Source: Neoscytalidium dimidiatum (Eukaryota > Ascomycota > Dothideomycetes > Botryosphaeriales > Botryosphaeriaceae). Taken from it: a DNA stretch of 64,000 nucleotides. This document shows, piece after piece, positions 36,353 to 47,337 of this stretch. The stretch is from assembly GCA_037367355.1 (NCBI GenBank), contig CM074698.1, positions 372,001 through 436,000 of the forward strand, written 5' to 3'. A program made the translations under genes and the position numbers. The notes under the pieces were generated by a model. That model saw only the letters and a list, made by a program, of their open reading frames with translations. It made no database searches and had not been told where the DNA came from. Each line of letters starts with the position of its first letter. Positions within the stretch are counted from its first letter, which is position 1.

Positions 36353-37879
36353 CTACAGCTTGGACTTCTGCGGGAGAAGCGGATATCCCGGCTGATAGCT
36401 CTCTGTCGGGGATTAGCTTGGCAACCTTACTGCTGACAAAAGCGTGCAGACTTACCCAGCGCACTTCTATCGACCTGCTCAATGTTCTGGAAGCCCGCAA
36501 CGTTGAGCAGGATGTCGAAGTCGGCCAGAAGGCTCTTCATGACATGGCGCACGCCGTGCTCACCCATGATGGAGAGACCCCACACCCAGAGCCGTCCAAC
36601 AAAGACAAACTTCGCCCCGAGCGCTAGCGCCTTGAAAACGTCCGAGGCACCGCGCACTCCGGAGTCGAACATGATACAAGTCTTGTCTCCGACAGCTGAA
36701 TAACATGTGCATTAGCTCGGCACTCTCGCTTTTCCGCCATCTCCGACGACGACGAGAGGACTCACCTGCAACGATCCTCTCAAGCGCGTCTAGGCTCGCA
36801 CAAGCCCCGTCCACTTGCCGTCCGGCATGATTGCTGACTACAATCCCATCGACACCAAGCTCAACCGCCTTCTTCGCATCATTAACGTCCTGGATGCCCT
36901 TGATGCAGAACGGCTTTCCGCCAGAGATTTCTTTCCATGTCCCTATGAGCCACGGAATCTTCTCCCACGAGTGTGCACGCCCATGCCAGACATTGTCAAT
37001 CCACTTGGCCCCCGCCTCGTTGGGTTGCTTCTTTGGATCAATTCCGTCCTCGGCCAACCTTTTTTGGAAGACGGGATCGCTGAGGCCTAGATCTGCGCCA
37101 ATGCCGTGGTAAAATGCATAGTTGCTGGTCGCGACATCGTCGTGCCGCCAACCAAGCTGCCTGCAAGTATTCCAAAAAAAAAAAATGTTTAGCCTCAAAT
37201 CCCTCCAAAACTTCTAAGGATACGAGCATCACTTACCACGTATCGACCGTGAGTATGCATGCAGAGAACCCAGACTTGTACGCCCGCGTAAGCAGCGACA
37301 CAGTCAGCTCATCATCATGCGGCATATACAATTGGAAAAAACGCGGTCCCTCCCCGTTCGCCTCGGCCACGTCCTCGATCGGCTGCGAGCCTGCTGTGCT
37401 GAGGCAGTATGGCAAATTCAGCTCCTTGGCAACCTTGGCAACCGGCAGCTCGCCCGCTGGGTTATAGATCTTATTGATGCCGATGGGAGCGAATCCAATA
37501 GGTGCTGAGACCTTGTGTCCGAAGATTTCGGCTCGTGTATCGCGCTTGTTGGTGTCAACTAGCATGCGCGGCACGATGCGGTGTCGGTAGAAAGCTTGTC
37601 GGTTAGCCGTGTGCGTGTAGGATTGTCCAGCGTTGCTAGAGGCGTAGTACCAGCCGCCTTGCGAGAGCTTTTCTCTGGTTAGTTCCTCAAGCTTGCCAGG
37701 GTCTATTGCCATTTGATTCTCAGAGATTAGTAGAGTGGTAGGTAAATCGCGTGGCGATTGGACGTACCGGTGTCAAAGACGGGGACTTTGCCTTCGTTGC
37801 TCGCCCAGAAATTCTCGCGCTGGTACAGCGCCCATTGTGGCGTTGTTCTGACATCCTTGTTCGGGCCTTTGGAGTCCAT
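36353..37879 (-). CDS. FMN-dependent alpha-hydroxyacid oxidase, probably peroxisomal
   Basis: Five minus-strand exons (37879-37768, 37702-37237, 37160-36766, 36695-36456, 36402-36353) encode 420 aa. The family oxidises 2-hydroxy acids such as lactate or glycolate with bound FMN. Visible marks are APIGFAPIGINKIYNPAGEL, PYCLSTAGSQPIEDVAEANG, RFFQLYMPHDDEL, ILTVDTWQLGWR (across a splice), PFCIKGIQDVNDAKKAVELG and the active-site segment IVVSNHAGRQVDG at about residue 300 with its catalytic His and Arg. Then come MFDSGVRGASDVFKALALGA and FVGRLWVWGLSIMGEHGVRH. The last exon is only 50 nt and changes the C-terminus to YPLLPQKSKL, a type 1 peroxisomal targeting signal; reading through the preceding intron would lose it. 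The closest style is the lactate 2-monooxygenase-like fungal group, but the substrate is not decided by the sequence. Introns are 53-76 nt. Confidence 0.92.
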
Positions 37880-39278
37880 TTTCACTTTTTTTGTTCGTCC
37901 TACGCAGACTCCAAGAAAAGAGATCTAAAAAGGGTGCATTGGAAGAGCGAACGTAGATATCAATGGGCAACGACGTTTTCTTAGGAGCATTGATAAGACA
38001 AATCCATGCCGTAATCAGCCTCTAACATCTGTCTTGCGTAAACTATCATCATTGATCGACACCATCGACCTTCGACTGTCTCCATCGAACCTCTTCGGTA
38101 AATACGCGCGGGTGGGAACCGGACCCGTTGCACGGAAGGGGGGCGTGTGATATCATAAGCGGCCGGGGCAGACGGGATGGCAACACCGCTAAGCTAAGCC
38201 TAGCGCCACGTAGCGAAAGCTTGACGTGATCAAGAAAGTGACCGGTGACCGCATTCGTTCGCTGCGCTGCTTAATCCAAGCCACCGTTGCGGAGAAGTGG
38301 GGATGGCGTAGGCGTCATTGTAGTGCGTCATTATGGCAGCTCGTCTTCTCTCTCGCGGCTGCGTTTCAGATACTGTCCCGAATGCGATTCCCGAACCCTT
38401 GGTGGAGCTGATGCATGTGCTACCTGTAGCGGCATTTAGTCTCGTTCTTTTGGGTAAATGAGGGTTGCAAGTTTGCTGGAACACCTTGATCTGCCTGTAG
38501 TGCTTGAGCACGGTTGCTGATGGCTATGTAAGGGGCTCGTTGGACTTAAATCGCATCTGAACATATGACATCTTATTTCTGATGCAAGCGCAGTGTTTGG
38601 GAAGACATCACAAGAAACAATTAGCGTTCTAAGACGACCAATTCGACTGGTTGTGGGAATAGATTTCGTAATCTTCTGATATTTAACTTCAACAGAAGGA
38701 AATATTTCGGTACCGTGACTTCGCTATTGGACTTCATGTTTGGCTGGGACATATCCTGGAACCAGTAACTAGCGACTTGGGGACTCTTCGTTCGTGGGTT
38801 ATGGTGACTACTTTACGCCTTCGGAAATTTTGAAAGGCATTTCCTTATGCAAGGGATTACTGTCAAGTTTTCTCTACTTTTCAAGCTAAGCGTTGCTTTT
38901 GAATGGTATAGGTATCAAGTAGATGAGGTTCCTTTTTGATAGTAGTCCCTCGTTTTTCAAGGAGGAAATACGGACACGACAATTGACATTTGGTGTGATC
39001 ATAAGCCGCTCTACATTGCTTTTCATGTTTTCCAGATCTTGTCTCCCTGTGAAACTGGTTGCTGGTTGCGTTGTACCATCAGGCGATGTTCTAATATTCT
39101 GCCAGTGCTTGATTGACTTCCGCCTTTCCTAGCAGACGCAACCTCTCATATGTTGGCCACAGCTCTGTAAGCGATATCCCTAGTATCAACAACAATAAGA
39201 GCAGAGCAAGGCATATGGGTGCTGCGGCGTCTTCTGTTGCACAACAACATTGTCTGAAGTGATAATCGCCTTCCAGCT
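37880..39278. other. Intergenic region upstream of the FMN oxidase gene
   Basis: This 1.4-kb AT-richer stretch has no motif-bearing frame. The part next to 37880 should hold the promoter of the oxidase gene, and the right end is the 3' flank of CIA1. Confidence 0.5.
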
Positions 39279-40317
39279 TCAGCCCAGAGTCCACACCTTA
39301 ACCTCGCCGTCGTCGCCCGTGCTGATTATAATCTCTTCATCCTCTGACTTTCTTCCCCTGTCTCTCCGCGTCGCCCATGCAACATGGTTAACCTCGAAAA
39401 CATCATGAGCGCCTTCCACTTCCGCCACGACGACCCACTCGGTCAGCGGGTTGTTCTTCTGTCCGCCGGGCACGTCGCCATTCGAAGCATCCGGCGCATC
39501 GGTACCAGTCCGCCACTGCTCCTTGTAGACAACGATCTTCCCATCGCTCCCGCTACTGACGATGAGCCCCGACTTCTTACTCCAGCTGACGGCGTAAATA
39601 GCGCGATCGTGTCTCCTCGGCAGAACTGCCTCCTCTACCCATTCCTCTTCGATACTATTCGTGCGCAGAATACTGGGCATCCCGTTCCTCCCCACCTGGG
39701 CGCTATTGTCCTTCGGCACCCTTCTCCACACCCTAACCGTCAAATCATCCGAGCAAGACACCAACCGACTGCCCGCCGTAACCCTTTCCTGCAACAACTG
39801 CGCCCTTCTCCTCTTCACCTCGTCCTCAACCTCCTCGCCCACCTCCAACCCACTGACCTCCACCGCCTCAAAATCCACACACCAAACCGTCGCCTCATGG
39901 CCCACCAGACAGGCCACCGCCGTCCAGTCGTCCACATCCTCACGATACAGCCTCACCGTATCGTCATAACTCGCGCTCGCCAACACCTCCTCGCTCGGAT
40001 GCCAAGCCACGCACTTGACATCGCCCTCGTGCTCCTGCAACACGGCCACCGTCTCGAAATTATCATCCTCCATCTCCTCCCACACCCACACGCTCTTATC
40101 CCTCGAGCACGTCGCCAGGAACGTCCCGCCCGCGCTCCACGCCACGCTCTTGATCTCGCTCTCATGCCCGTCCAGGATCACCGAGAACCGCCAGTCGTCG
40201 TCATCCTCCCCGCCTTCCTCCTCCTCCCCCTCCTCCTCCCCCTCCCCCCCGCCACCTCCACCGCACCGCCATATCCCCGCGCTCGCATCGAAGCTGCCCG
40301 TCGCCAGCACGCTCTCC

Positions 40318-40348
<31 letters not shown>

Positions 40349-40572
40349 TCGCGCCCGGCTTCCACGCGCACGCCCGCACGGACCGCTTGTGCCCGCCCGC
40401 CACCGTCGACACCTGCGTGAAGGACGTCAGGCTGTAGATGCGCACCGTCTTGTCCGACGAGGCGGTCGCGACGAGCGGCAGCGTCGGGTGCGGCGCGCTC
40501 ATCCACGTGCGCGCGGAGCTGGCGGGCGTGAGGGTCGCGAGCGGGCGGAGCGGCGGGATGGCTGCTGTTTCT

Positions 40573-40616
<44 letters not shown>

Positions 40617-40715
40617 TGCGTTGTCGGTGGTGGTGGTGGTGGTGGCGGTTGTGGTTGTGGTTACGGTGGAGGGGGAGACGGACGTCGGAGGTGGGGGTGG
40701 GTCGGCGGAGGGCAT
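39279..40715 (-). CDS. CIA1: Cytosolic iron-sulfur protein assembly WD40 protein CIA1
   Basis: This is an intronless gene of 478 aa. The start at 40715 (MPSADPPPPPTSV) is chosen because the upstream in-frame extension is low-complexity and the family starts close to its first blade. Seven WD40 blades are visible, for example ATASSDKTVRIYSLTSFTQV, HESEIKSVAWSAGGTFLATC, HEGDVKCVAWHPSEEVLASA, YDDTVRLYREDVDDWTAVAC, CSDDLTVRVWRRVPKDNSAQ, RAIYAVSWSKKSGLIVSSGS and the terminal GDDGEVKVWTLG. CIA1 is the docking platform of the CIA targeting complex, which inserts Fe-S clusters into cytosolic and nuclear proteins. Odd features are an N-terminal Thr/Ala-rich leader encoded by a CTG/CAG repeat, a Gly run inside a blade (coded by CCG repeats at 40318-40348) and a Gly/Glu-rich insert ending EEEEGGEDDDDWRFS. 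All sit where loops are expected. Confidence 0.93.
40318..40348. repeat. (CCG)n microsatellite inside CIA1
   Basis: About ten CCG triplets on the plus strand code for a polyglycine run on the minus strand, in a loop between WD40 strands. It is likely length-variable between strains. Confidence 0.9.
40584..40612. repeat. (CTG)n microsatellite inside CIA1
   Basis: CTG/TTG triplets on the plus strand encode a polyalanine run in the N-terminal leader of CIA1 on the minus strand. Confidence 0.85.
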
Positions 40716-40982
40716 GGTTTGGTATATTTGTTTTTTTTTTTCTGGAGGGATGGGTGCGCGGGTGTGTAGTTCCTTCTTCGGATTGGGGTTGTGTGGTGAG
40801 GTGCTGGCGGCCTTTTGCTGCGTGGGCTGATTGCAAGTTCGGAGGGAGGTTGTGCTCGGTCTGGCAGGTGGGTATGTCTGGCGAAGAACTTTTTGCGGCG
40901 GGCAGGCGGCGTCGGGAGCGAGGTGGCCGGTCAATTGATGTCACAGAGGTCGAACGTGCTCGAAAGAGAGGAGCCCGGAACT

Positions 40983-40986
<4 letters not shown>

Positions 40987-41030
<44 letters not shown>
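40987..41030. repeat. (GT)n dinucleotide microsatellite
   Basis: About 22 uninterrupted GT units, roughly 270 bp upstream of the CIA1 start. Confidence 0.97.
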
Positions 41031-41505
41031 AAGAGTTCCCGGGGTGGGGTTTTGTAGGTGGAACGGTTGCTCAGCGAGGAGCGGCGACGCGGGGCAGTTG
41101 TTGTTGATTATCTCACAGGATTTCAGATTGGCGCGTAGGGAAGAGCGTCATCGGCGAAAAGAACAGACCAACGCACCGGCATCGCCGCGCCCATTGCACC
41201 ATCGACTGACTCGCGCCCTTGGGCTAAGAGAAGTCAATTCGCACCTCGAACAGTCAACTCCTTGGAGCATTCTCTTGTTAAAAAAAGCGAGGAAGCTCGT
41301 CATTACGGAAGAAATGACGTCGCTCGTAGCAAGACATCTGGAGGTCAAGCTACCTGCCCGTGTTATCCGACTGAAACCTACTGTCACCATCAAAACCCAA
41401 ACACACGACACACTTAAGATACGTATTGATTTGTTCCGCTACTGACGTGAACCCTAGAAAGGCTATGCATGCAATGATGGGTATCCGTTTCGTTTTACAA
41501 ACAGC

Positions 41506-41507
<2 letters not shown>

Positions 41508-41550
<43 letters not shown>
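41508..41550. repeat. (GA)n dinucleotide microsatellite
   Basis: About 21 uninterrupted GA units. A shorter GA-rich patch recurs at 41940-41960, just past the stop of the MHYT gene. Confidence 0.97.
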
Positions 41551-41553
<3 letters not shown>

Positions 41554-41975
41554 GAGAGGACTTCCTTCACCATTCCATTTTTACCACGCGTGTCCAAAAT
41601 GACCGAATGCGCCATCCACGTAACCCATTAATATACCCTTTCGTCCCGGTATCAAAACATTAGATCCGGAGAACCCCATGCGAATGGTGAGGAGAAAGAG
41701 GAAAACATATTTTGGCGTCGGAAAGGGGGGGAAGGGAAGAAAAGGAAAAGATCAAGCCAGGGCCCCTAATATACGCACAAGAAGCAGGAAAAAGAAAGCC
41801 GATGCATTCTTGACCGACGAGCAGAATGGACAGAGAGTTCCCAAAAGACCGGGCATGGCGTCTCTCAGTGTCGTCTCAACAGCGTCAGCATGTTTCATGC
41901 GCGGCTCAAACAGGCAGGAGCGTAACAAGACGAGACGAAGAGAGAGAGAGAGAGAGGGAGAGGGGCACAAAGACC

Positions 41976-44806
41976 TCACGACCTCCTCCACCTCGCACTC
42001 GTGATCTCGAACAACTCATCCGCAAACGTCTCCTCCTCCTTTCCGCCCTGCCCGGCCTCCGATCTGATCCCCAGCTCCGTCAGCTCCATCACCGAATCTT
42101 CCTTCTGGTCGTCGTCGATCCGGATGTCCTGGCTGACCATGATGCCGCCGAGGCCGCCGGCGCCACCACCGCTGCCAAACGCGGGCGCGCTGACGCTGTG
42201 ATTCCGATGGATTCGATCCATGCCGCTGTCGTGCGACACGCGCTTCAGCATGTCGTCCATCGACACGAGCTCGCGCTCCGACGCAGAATCCGGCTGCAGC
42301 CCGCTATCGCGGCGCGACGTCGCGGCGGACATGCCGCCAACGAGCCAGGCCTTGATGCCGCCCGGCTTCGCCCTTCCGCCGGCGCCGCCGCCGCCGGGAC
42401 TGCCGCGCCCGCCAACACCACCCCCGAACCTCGGCAGCCCGGTGCTCTGGCGGGACAGGTTGGCGTGGAAGGTCGAGCCGATGGAGCCGACCTTGGCTAT
42501 CTTGACGTTGATGCCGTCCTTGTGCTGCTGCTGCGCGCGGATCTCGTTGAACTCGCGGTGGATGCTGTGCGCGAGCACGGCGTGGTCGGGCGAGCCGCGG
42601 TGCACGTGCTGCCGGCAGCGGAAGAAGCTGAGCGGCGTGTACATCAGGTGCGTCGACTTGACCGACGACATGTGCACGTCCGGGATGATGCAGAACGAGA
42701 AGATGGTCGCGGGCCGGGGCGTGCCGGCCGTGTAGTCCCTGAGGGGCCGGGCCGAGAAGAGCGCTTGTCGGAAGAAGTGCTCGGGCACGATTCGTTGCAG
42801 CGCGTTGATCGCGTCGCGGAAGCGCTCGGCGAAGGCCGCTTCTTCGGTGGACCAGACCTTGTCGCTCTTTTGCGTCTTGAGGCCGCTGTTGAGATACCGG
42901 CCGCAGTCCGCTATGGACAGATTGTCCATGCGGGAGAGGAACGAGAGCATGAAGTCGTGGGGAGCGTCTTCAGAGATGTTAACCTTGGGCAGGTGATATG
43001 GCTCATTTCTTGGAACAAGGACGTCCCAGCTCCCAGTGGACGGTTTCAGCGCGGGCCGCATCGCAAAGAAAGCCAGCCAGGTTCCTGGATTCAGCATACC
43101 ATCCCGACGAGAGTTGTACGTTCGAAGCCGCTCAACTGCTCTGCTCAACTCCGATCTCGAGACCTGCATGCTGCGGGAGAGCATGTCGCCAACCTGCTCC
43201 ATCGTCGCCCATCTGTAGCCGCTGGCGATGAGATCTTCACATTCCTCCTTTTTCTGAAGAGTGCGTACAACGAACAACAACTGGCCTCGTCCGAACAACG
43301 CCGGAGCAGGAATAGTCAAGGCGGCCTCCAAGTCGTCCGGAGGAGTCTTGGAAGAGCGGCGGATGGACTTGGTCTTGATTTCCGTAGCCGTGGTTCCGGT
43401 CATCAAGATTTCCTCCCAAAGCGTACCGAGGCTCTGAATACTCGTTCCCAGGTTGCCCGCGAGCTCTGCAGCTGCGACACAGAAATGCTCACGGAAAATG
43501 ACCGAGTAGTCAACTTCAGGCTGGATACCATCTGATTTCTCCTGAGGCGAACCCTTCCCGCGGCTAGCCGGAGTGGACGGGTCTCTCAAACTGCCTACAG
43601 CGCGGAGGTGCTGCCTCATCGTTCCAATAAGTTCAGCCACACTGTCCCAGTTGTGAGTGACACGGAATATCCATTGGAAGACAGGATGCGCGACGTTGAA
43701 TTCGTCGTTGAAAGACTACAGATTGTTAAAACAACCATGACTGGTCTGGGTCTACAGATACATACTCGCTGATTGTACTTCCTTGTAATCTTTTGGCAAG
43801 GAAGCAGACCCTCCTGAGTCACCAAGATCTTTCCCTCGGAGTCGAAGGTGGCGGAAGCGAGGACGACGTGCTGTGCGCGATCGGCCAATTGTTTGCGACG
43901 GCGGGAAGTCAACCACATGAGCAGAAAACATACGAACAGCGCCGCGACGCACTATATGCCGTCAGATGATGAGTACCTCCGACAGGGGCGACAAGACTCA
44001 CCAGAGAAATGGCCACGATCATGTTATTATTCCTGGCTTGTTCTGCCCCCCGATAGAACTGCCTCAGCCTGTACCGGGTGCCAGCCGCAGCCGTCCAGTG
44101 CATACCGCAGACGGCAGTCGCAAGGATCGCGGCGACCGGGATGCGTCGCGCCCACGTATTGATCCACTGCTCTTTCTGGTGGAAGAAGAGGGTGATGGCA
44201 ACGTAGCAGGAGAAGGTAGCGATGAGAGCGGCACCAATGATGTGTCGGTAATCATTTTGCAGGTTGTAGGTAGTCGTACCGAAGTTCCCGATGTAATGCA
44301 TCCCCACGATGGCAAGACCAGCGAAAATGCCAGTGATGCCAAGAGAGAGGTAAAGACTCCGCGTGGTCCGGTTGAAGCGCTCGGCGACGGCGAAGCCAAT
44401 GAAGAGGAAGATCACGGGGAGGAAGACGGATAGCGCCGTGAAGCCCGGGCTGTAGTAGAGCTGGATCTCCTTCGAACCGTCGCCCAGCTCAATCGCCCGG
44501 TTGCCAACGAAGTGCATGCACCAGATTCCGACAACACCAAAAGAGACAGAGCAGGCGCCGAGCTGCAGCCTGTAGATCTAAGTCAGCTACTGGACAAGAG
44601 TGGGTTGCAAGCTTTATTGCGACCAGGAACAAGACGGATACGTACCAGTTGCGCCATCCTTGGCCCGAATGCCGGCGGTGAAGTAATTCGACTGTCGCGG
44701 TGGAGCCGATGAAGCTGACGAACCACGATGCTACGATGATCCAAGGGTCAACGTGGAACGGGACCATCTCGCCGATGCGATAGCGGGCACTGAGGGTTGG
44801 GTCCAT
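41976..44806 (-). CDS. MHYT-domain seven-helix membrane protein
   Basis: Four minus-strand exons (44806-44646, 44569-44002, 43951-43766, 43715-41976) encode 884 aa. The N-terminal 270 residues hold about seven membrane helices with the three MHYT marks GIWCMHFVGN, GLAIVGMHYIGN and AVCGMHWTAAAG, each a Met-His pair at a helix end. In bacteria this domain is proposed to bind copper and sense O2, CO or NO. The seventh helix (AALFVCFLLMWLTSRR) is rebuilt across the second intron and is followed by a short PAS-like stretch, HVVLASATFDSEGKILVTQE. The rest is a long cytosolic region with no GGDEF, EAL or kinase motif, a Gly-rich tract and a C-terminal acidic region (IRIDDDQKEDSVMELTELGI). The domain is known from fungi, but the output and partners are not. 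Introns are 50-76 nt. Confidence 0.88.
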
Positions 44807-47337
44807 GATGTATCCAAGACCTCTATCCAGTATTGCGGGAGGGTGATGAGGTATTGGATGAGGCGGGGTTATGGTGTTGGACCCGACTAAGATACGTCCA
44901 TAAGGCGAGATTCGGAAAGGTCTAATCCCGGAGCTTCTTGGGTTGGGGCTGTCACCTTACTCCCTTGCCGATTCGGAGAATGAAGTTGAAGTCCGGGGTC
45001 CTGAGGTACGGTCAGATCTAGAAGGGAGGTGATATCAAGAGGTGGACACGGCAACAGTCTCGCGTCAGTGTTCCGATGGAAGTGAAAGCTTAGTCAGTCC
45101 GTTGCGCGGGGCCACAATCTGTTTTTCTCTTGTGGCAACTTGCTGCTGGGAGCTGACGATTGCCGCGAAATGGGTGGTGGAGAATGGTGATATCCGCCAG
45201 TCAGCTCCGGACTGTATCACCCACGTGCTCTTTCAGAAAGTCAGACTGTAGAAGCGTACAATCTGTCAATTGCGCAGAGGTCTCCGTGGAAAATTCGCAC
45301 CAGCGAGAGGTGGGGGCTGCAGCGGGTCCGCGGACAGGTGAGGTGAAAGATGACGGGGGCCCGGGGCGAGTACGGGAAGCGCGTCAATTCGGGCTGAGTG
45401 GGCGCGTCGCAGCGGTGGGTCGGGGCGTTTGCAGACGGCAGCGATCGAGAATGACTCCCTGCAGGGCGGAGCCGAAGGGACAGTTAAAGTGAGCGAGCGG
45501 CGAGGTGGTGCGAATTAAAACAGGCGAAAAGGAAAAAAAAATGGGCGGACGATGTTGGTGACACAGCGGGATGCGTAGTGGAGGTGGCCCAGGATGCACC
45601 CACTCAGCGCTCAGCAGTAGCGCGCACCTCGCTCTCGTCGTGCCCTTGCACAGCAGAACAAAAAATGCTCGCAGTGCCCGATGAGGCCGTATGGATGCGG
45701 GCAGGGAAGGGTGCTACATAGGGAAGAGGAGGGGAATAGGCAGCTTGGGCGTGATGGCGGAGCAGCACGGGTACGGGACCATTTCCTGGGGCGGGCGGGC
45801 AGGCTGTGGGCAGCGAGCGCAGCTGGTCGTCCTTGCATTGCATTTGAGCCACCATCGCGCCGGGCATGGGGTAAGTCGTACCGCAGGGCTCGCTGCGAAA
45901 TTGAGGCACATACTTGGACGCTGACGTCTGCGCCGGCCTCTCTTGGCTGTTGCGGCTGCTTGCACATCTGGTCCGGCACCCGCGCGCATCACGTAGAGGA
46001 TCGGCGGCTGGGGAAGCGTTGCTCAGCTGCTCGACGCCGACGCCGACGCCGACGCCAACGCCGCGGCCGGGCGGCTGGCTGTGGGCTGGGTTGGAGGATG
46101 CGGGCGATGCAGGCGCGTTGGAAGGGGAAGTGCTCCCGCGCATCTCGGCTTGCGCGAAGGGGGGCGGCGCGCAGAGGCGCGAGTTGCACAATAGTTGCAC
46201 ACGACGGCAGAGCCCTGCCTGAGACCGACCGGCCAGGCAGCAGGCCCACACCATCGACGTCTGCGCCCGCGCCCGCCCCGCTGCCTGCTGCCCTCTCCAG
46301 CCCAGGGATGCCGCCGCCAGCACACACCCGCCTCTGTCTCGCCCTCCTGCTGCGCATCCTCTGGCAGCCTGGGATGCTGCTTCCGTCCAGCCTGGCCCCG
46401 GCTTCACACCCGCCGGCACGACGCGCTACCGGGGACGCTCAGCCAGCGATCCCGTCGATCCGGCTACCGTCAATCTGACGTGCAGCGCAAGCGAGCGCGC
46501 ACTGGCGGCTGCCCGCCCCAACTGCCCGCAACCCTGCCTCCTCCCGCCTCTCCCACTGGTCGAATCCTTCCGTCTCTCGGCACGTCCTTCGCCTTTTGAC
46601 TGTTGGCGTGGGGCGAGATTTGGCAGTCAGCCAGCCAAGCTGCCAGACGAACTATGGATCTCCCCGCCTCTAACTTTATCTTACTCTATCTCCTGTCAAT
46701 GCCGCAGTAGCCACCCACTTCTTGGAGCTGCGTCCGCCGGCCCTGCGGCTTCCAGCCTTGCAAGAGCCGATGGAGAGCTCCGGCCCCCATCCCCACCGGC
46801 GGCCTCGCGTACATCGACGTCTTTCTCCGTGCCGCGCGCCTCATTCCAGGAACCCGCCTGGGGGTCCACCATTAGCACAAGCCATGGCTGTCTTTGCAAT
46901 ATGCCTCGCCCGTTCTGCATGCTCTTCCGCGCTGTGCCGCAGTCGCCAGTGGCAGGGGTGCTCTCTCCGCTTGGATTGTGTACCAGAGTCTATCGTCTTC
47001 GCTAAGCCCGGATCCGCATCCGCTCTGCCGGCGCTGCACCAGTGCTTCACTATCCCCAACCCCCTCCGCGAAAACAAGATTATGATTATGGGGGATTTTT
47101 TTTTCCCTTCCCCTGGCATGTCATGCCTTCACTAGTCCGACATCTTTCCTCCGTCTGTTTACTCTAGTTCTCCCTCAAAGGGCCAAGTACCACAAAGAGA
47201 AGTCCACCGAGCCGTAGCCGATGTGAGACAAAGATTCCGGGGAGTATCAAGCGTAAGGCTGTTGTCTGAGAAGACGGTCCATATGTCGGTCATGCGTTAT
47301 TGAAATAGTTTGACTCCGTTTGCGCCATGCCCCTTCC
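44807..47337. other. 2.5-kb intergenic region upstream of the MHYT gene
   Basis: The region separates two minus-strand genes and should contain the long promoter and 5'UTR of the MHYT gene. It is GC-rich at 45.6-46.6 kb, with overlapping Arg/Ala/Pro-rich frames on both strands (up to 271 codons) that lack motifs. A short GACGCC tandem repeat lies at 46033-46060. No gene is supported. Confidence 0.5.

Larger units (their letters stand above)
40716..41975. other. Intergenic region between CIA1 and the MHYT gene, with two dinucleotide repeats
   Basis: This holds the promoter side of CIA1 and the 3' flank of the MHYT gene. A (GT)n and a (GA)n tract lie within it. The frames across the GT tract are repeat artefacts. 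Confidence 0.55.

Noticed and set aside
39384..40769. 461-codon plus-strand frame opposite CIA1
   Set aside because: Mirror of the WD40 coding strand and of its trinucleotide repeats; contains a poly-Cys artefact.
41826..43535. 569-codon plus-strand frame opposite the MHYT gene
   Set aside because: Antisense shadow of the GC-rich last exon of the MHYT gene; Arg/Ala-rich with no domain.
46033..46060. GACGCC tandem units considered as a CRISPR-like or minisatellite array
   Set aside because: Only about four short contiguous units without spacers; a simple repeat.
45604..46419. 271-codon minus-strand frame upstream of the MHYT gene
   Set aside because: Composition-driven Ala/Arg/Gly reading with alternate-frame rivals of similar length; poly-GV from a GACGCC repeat.
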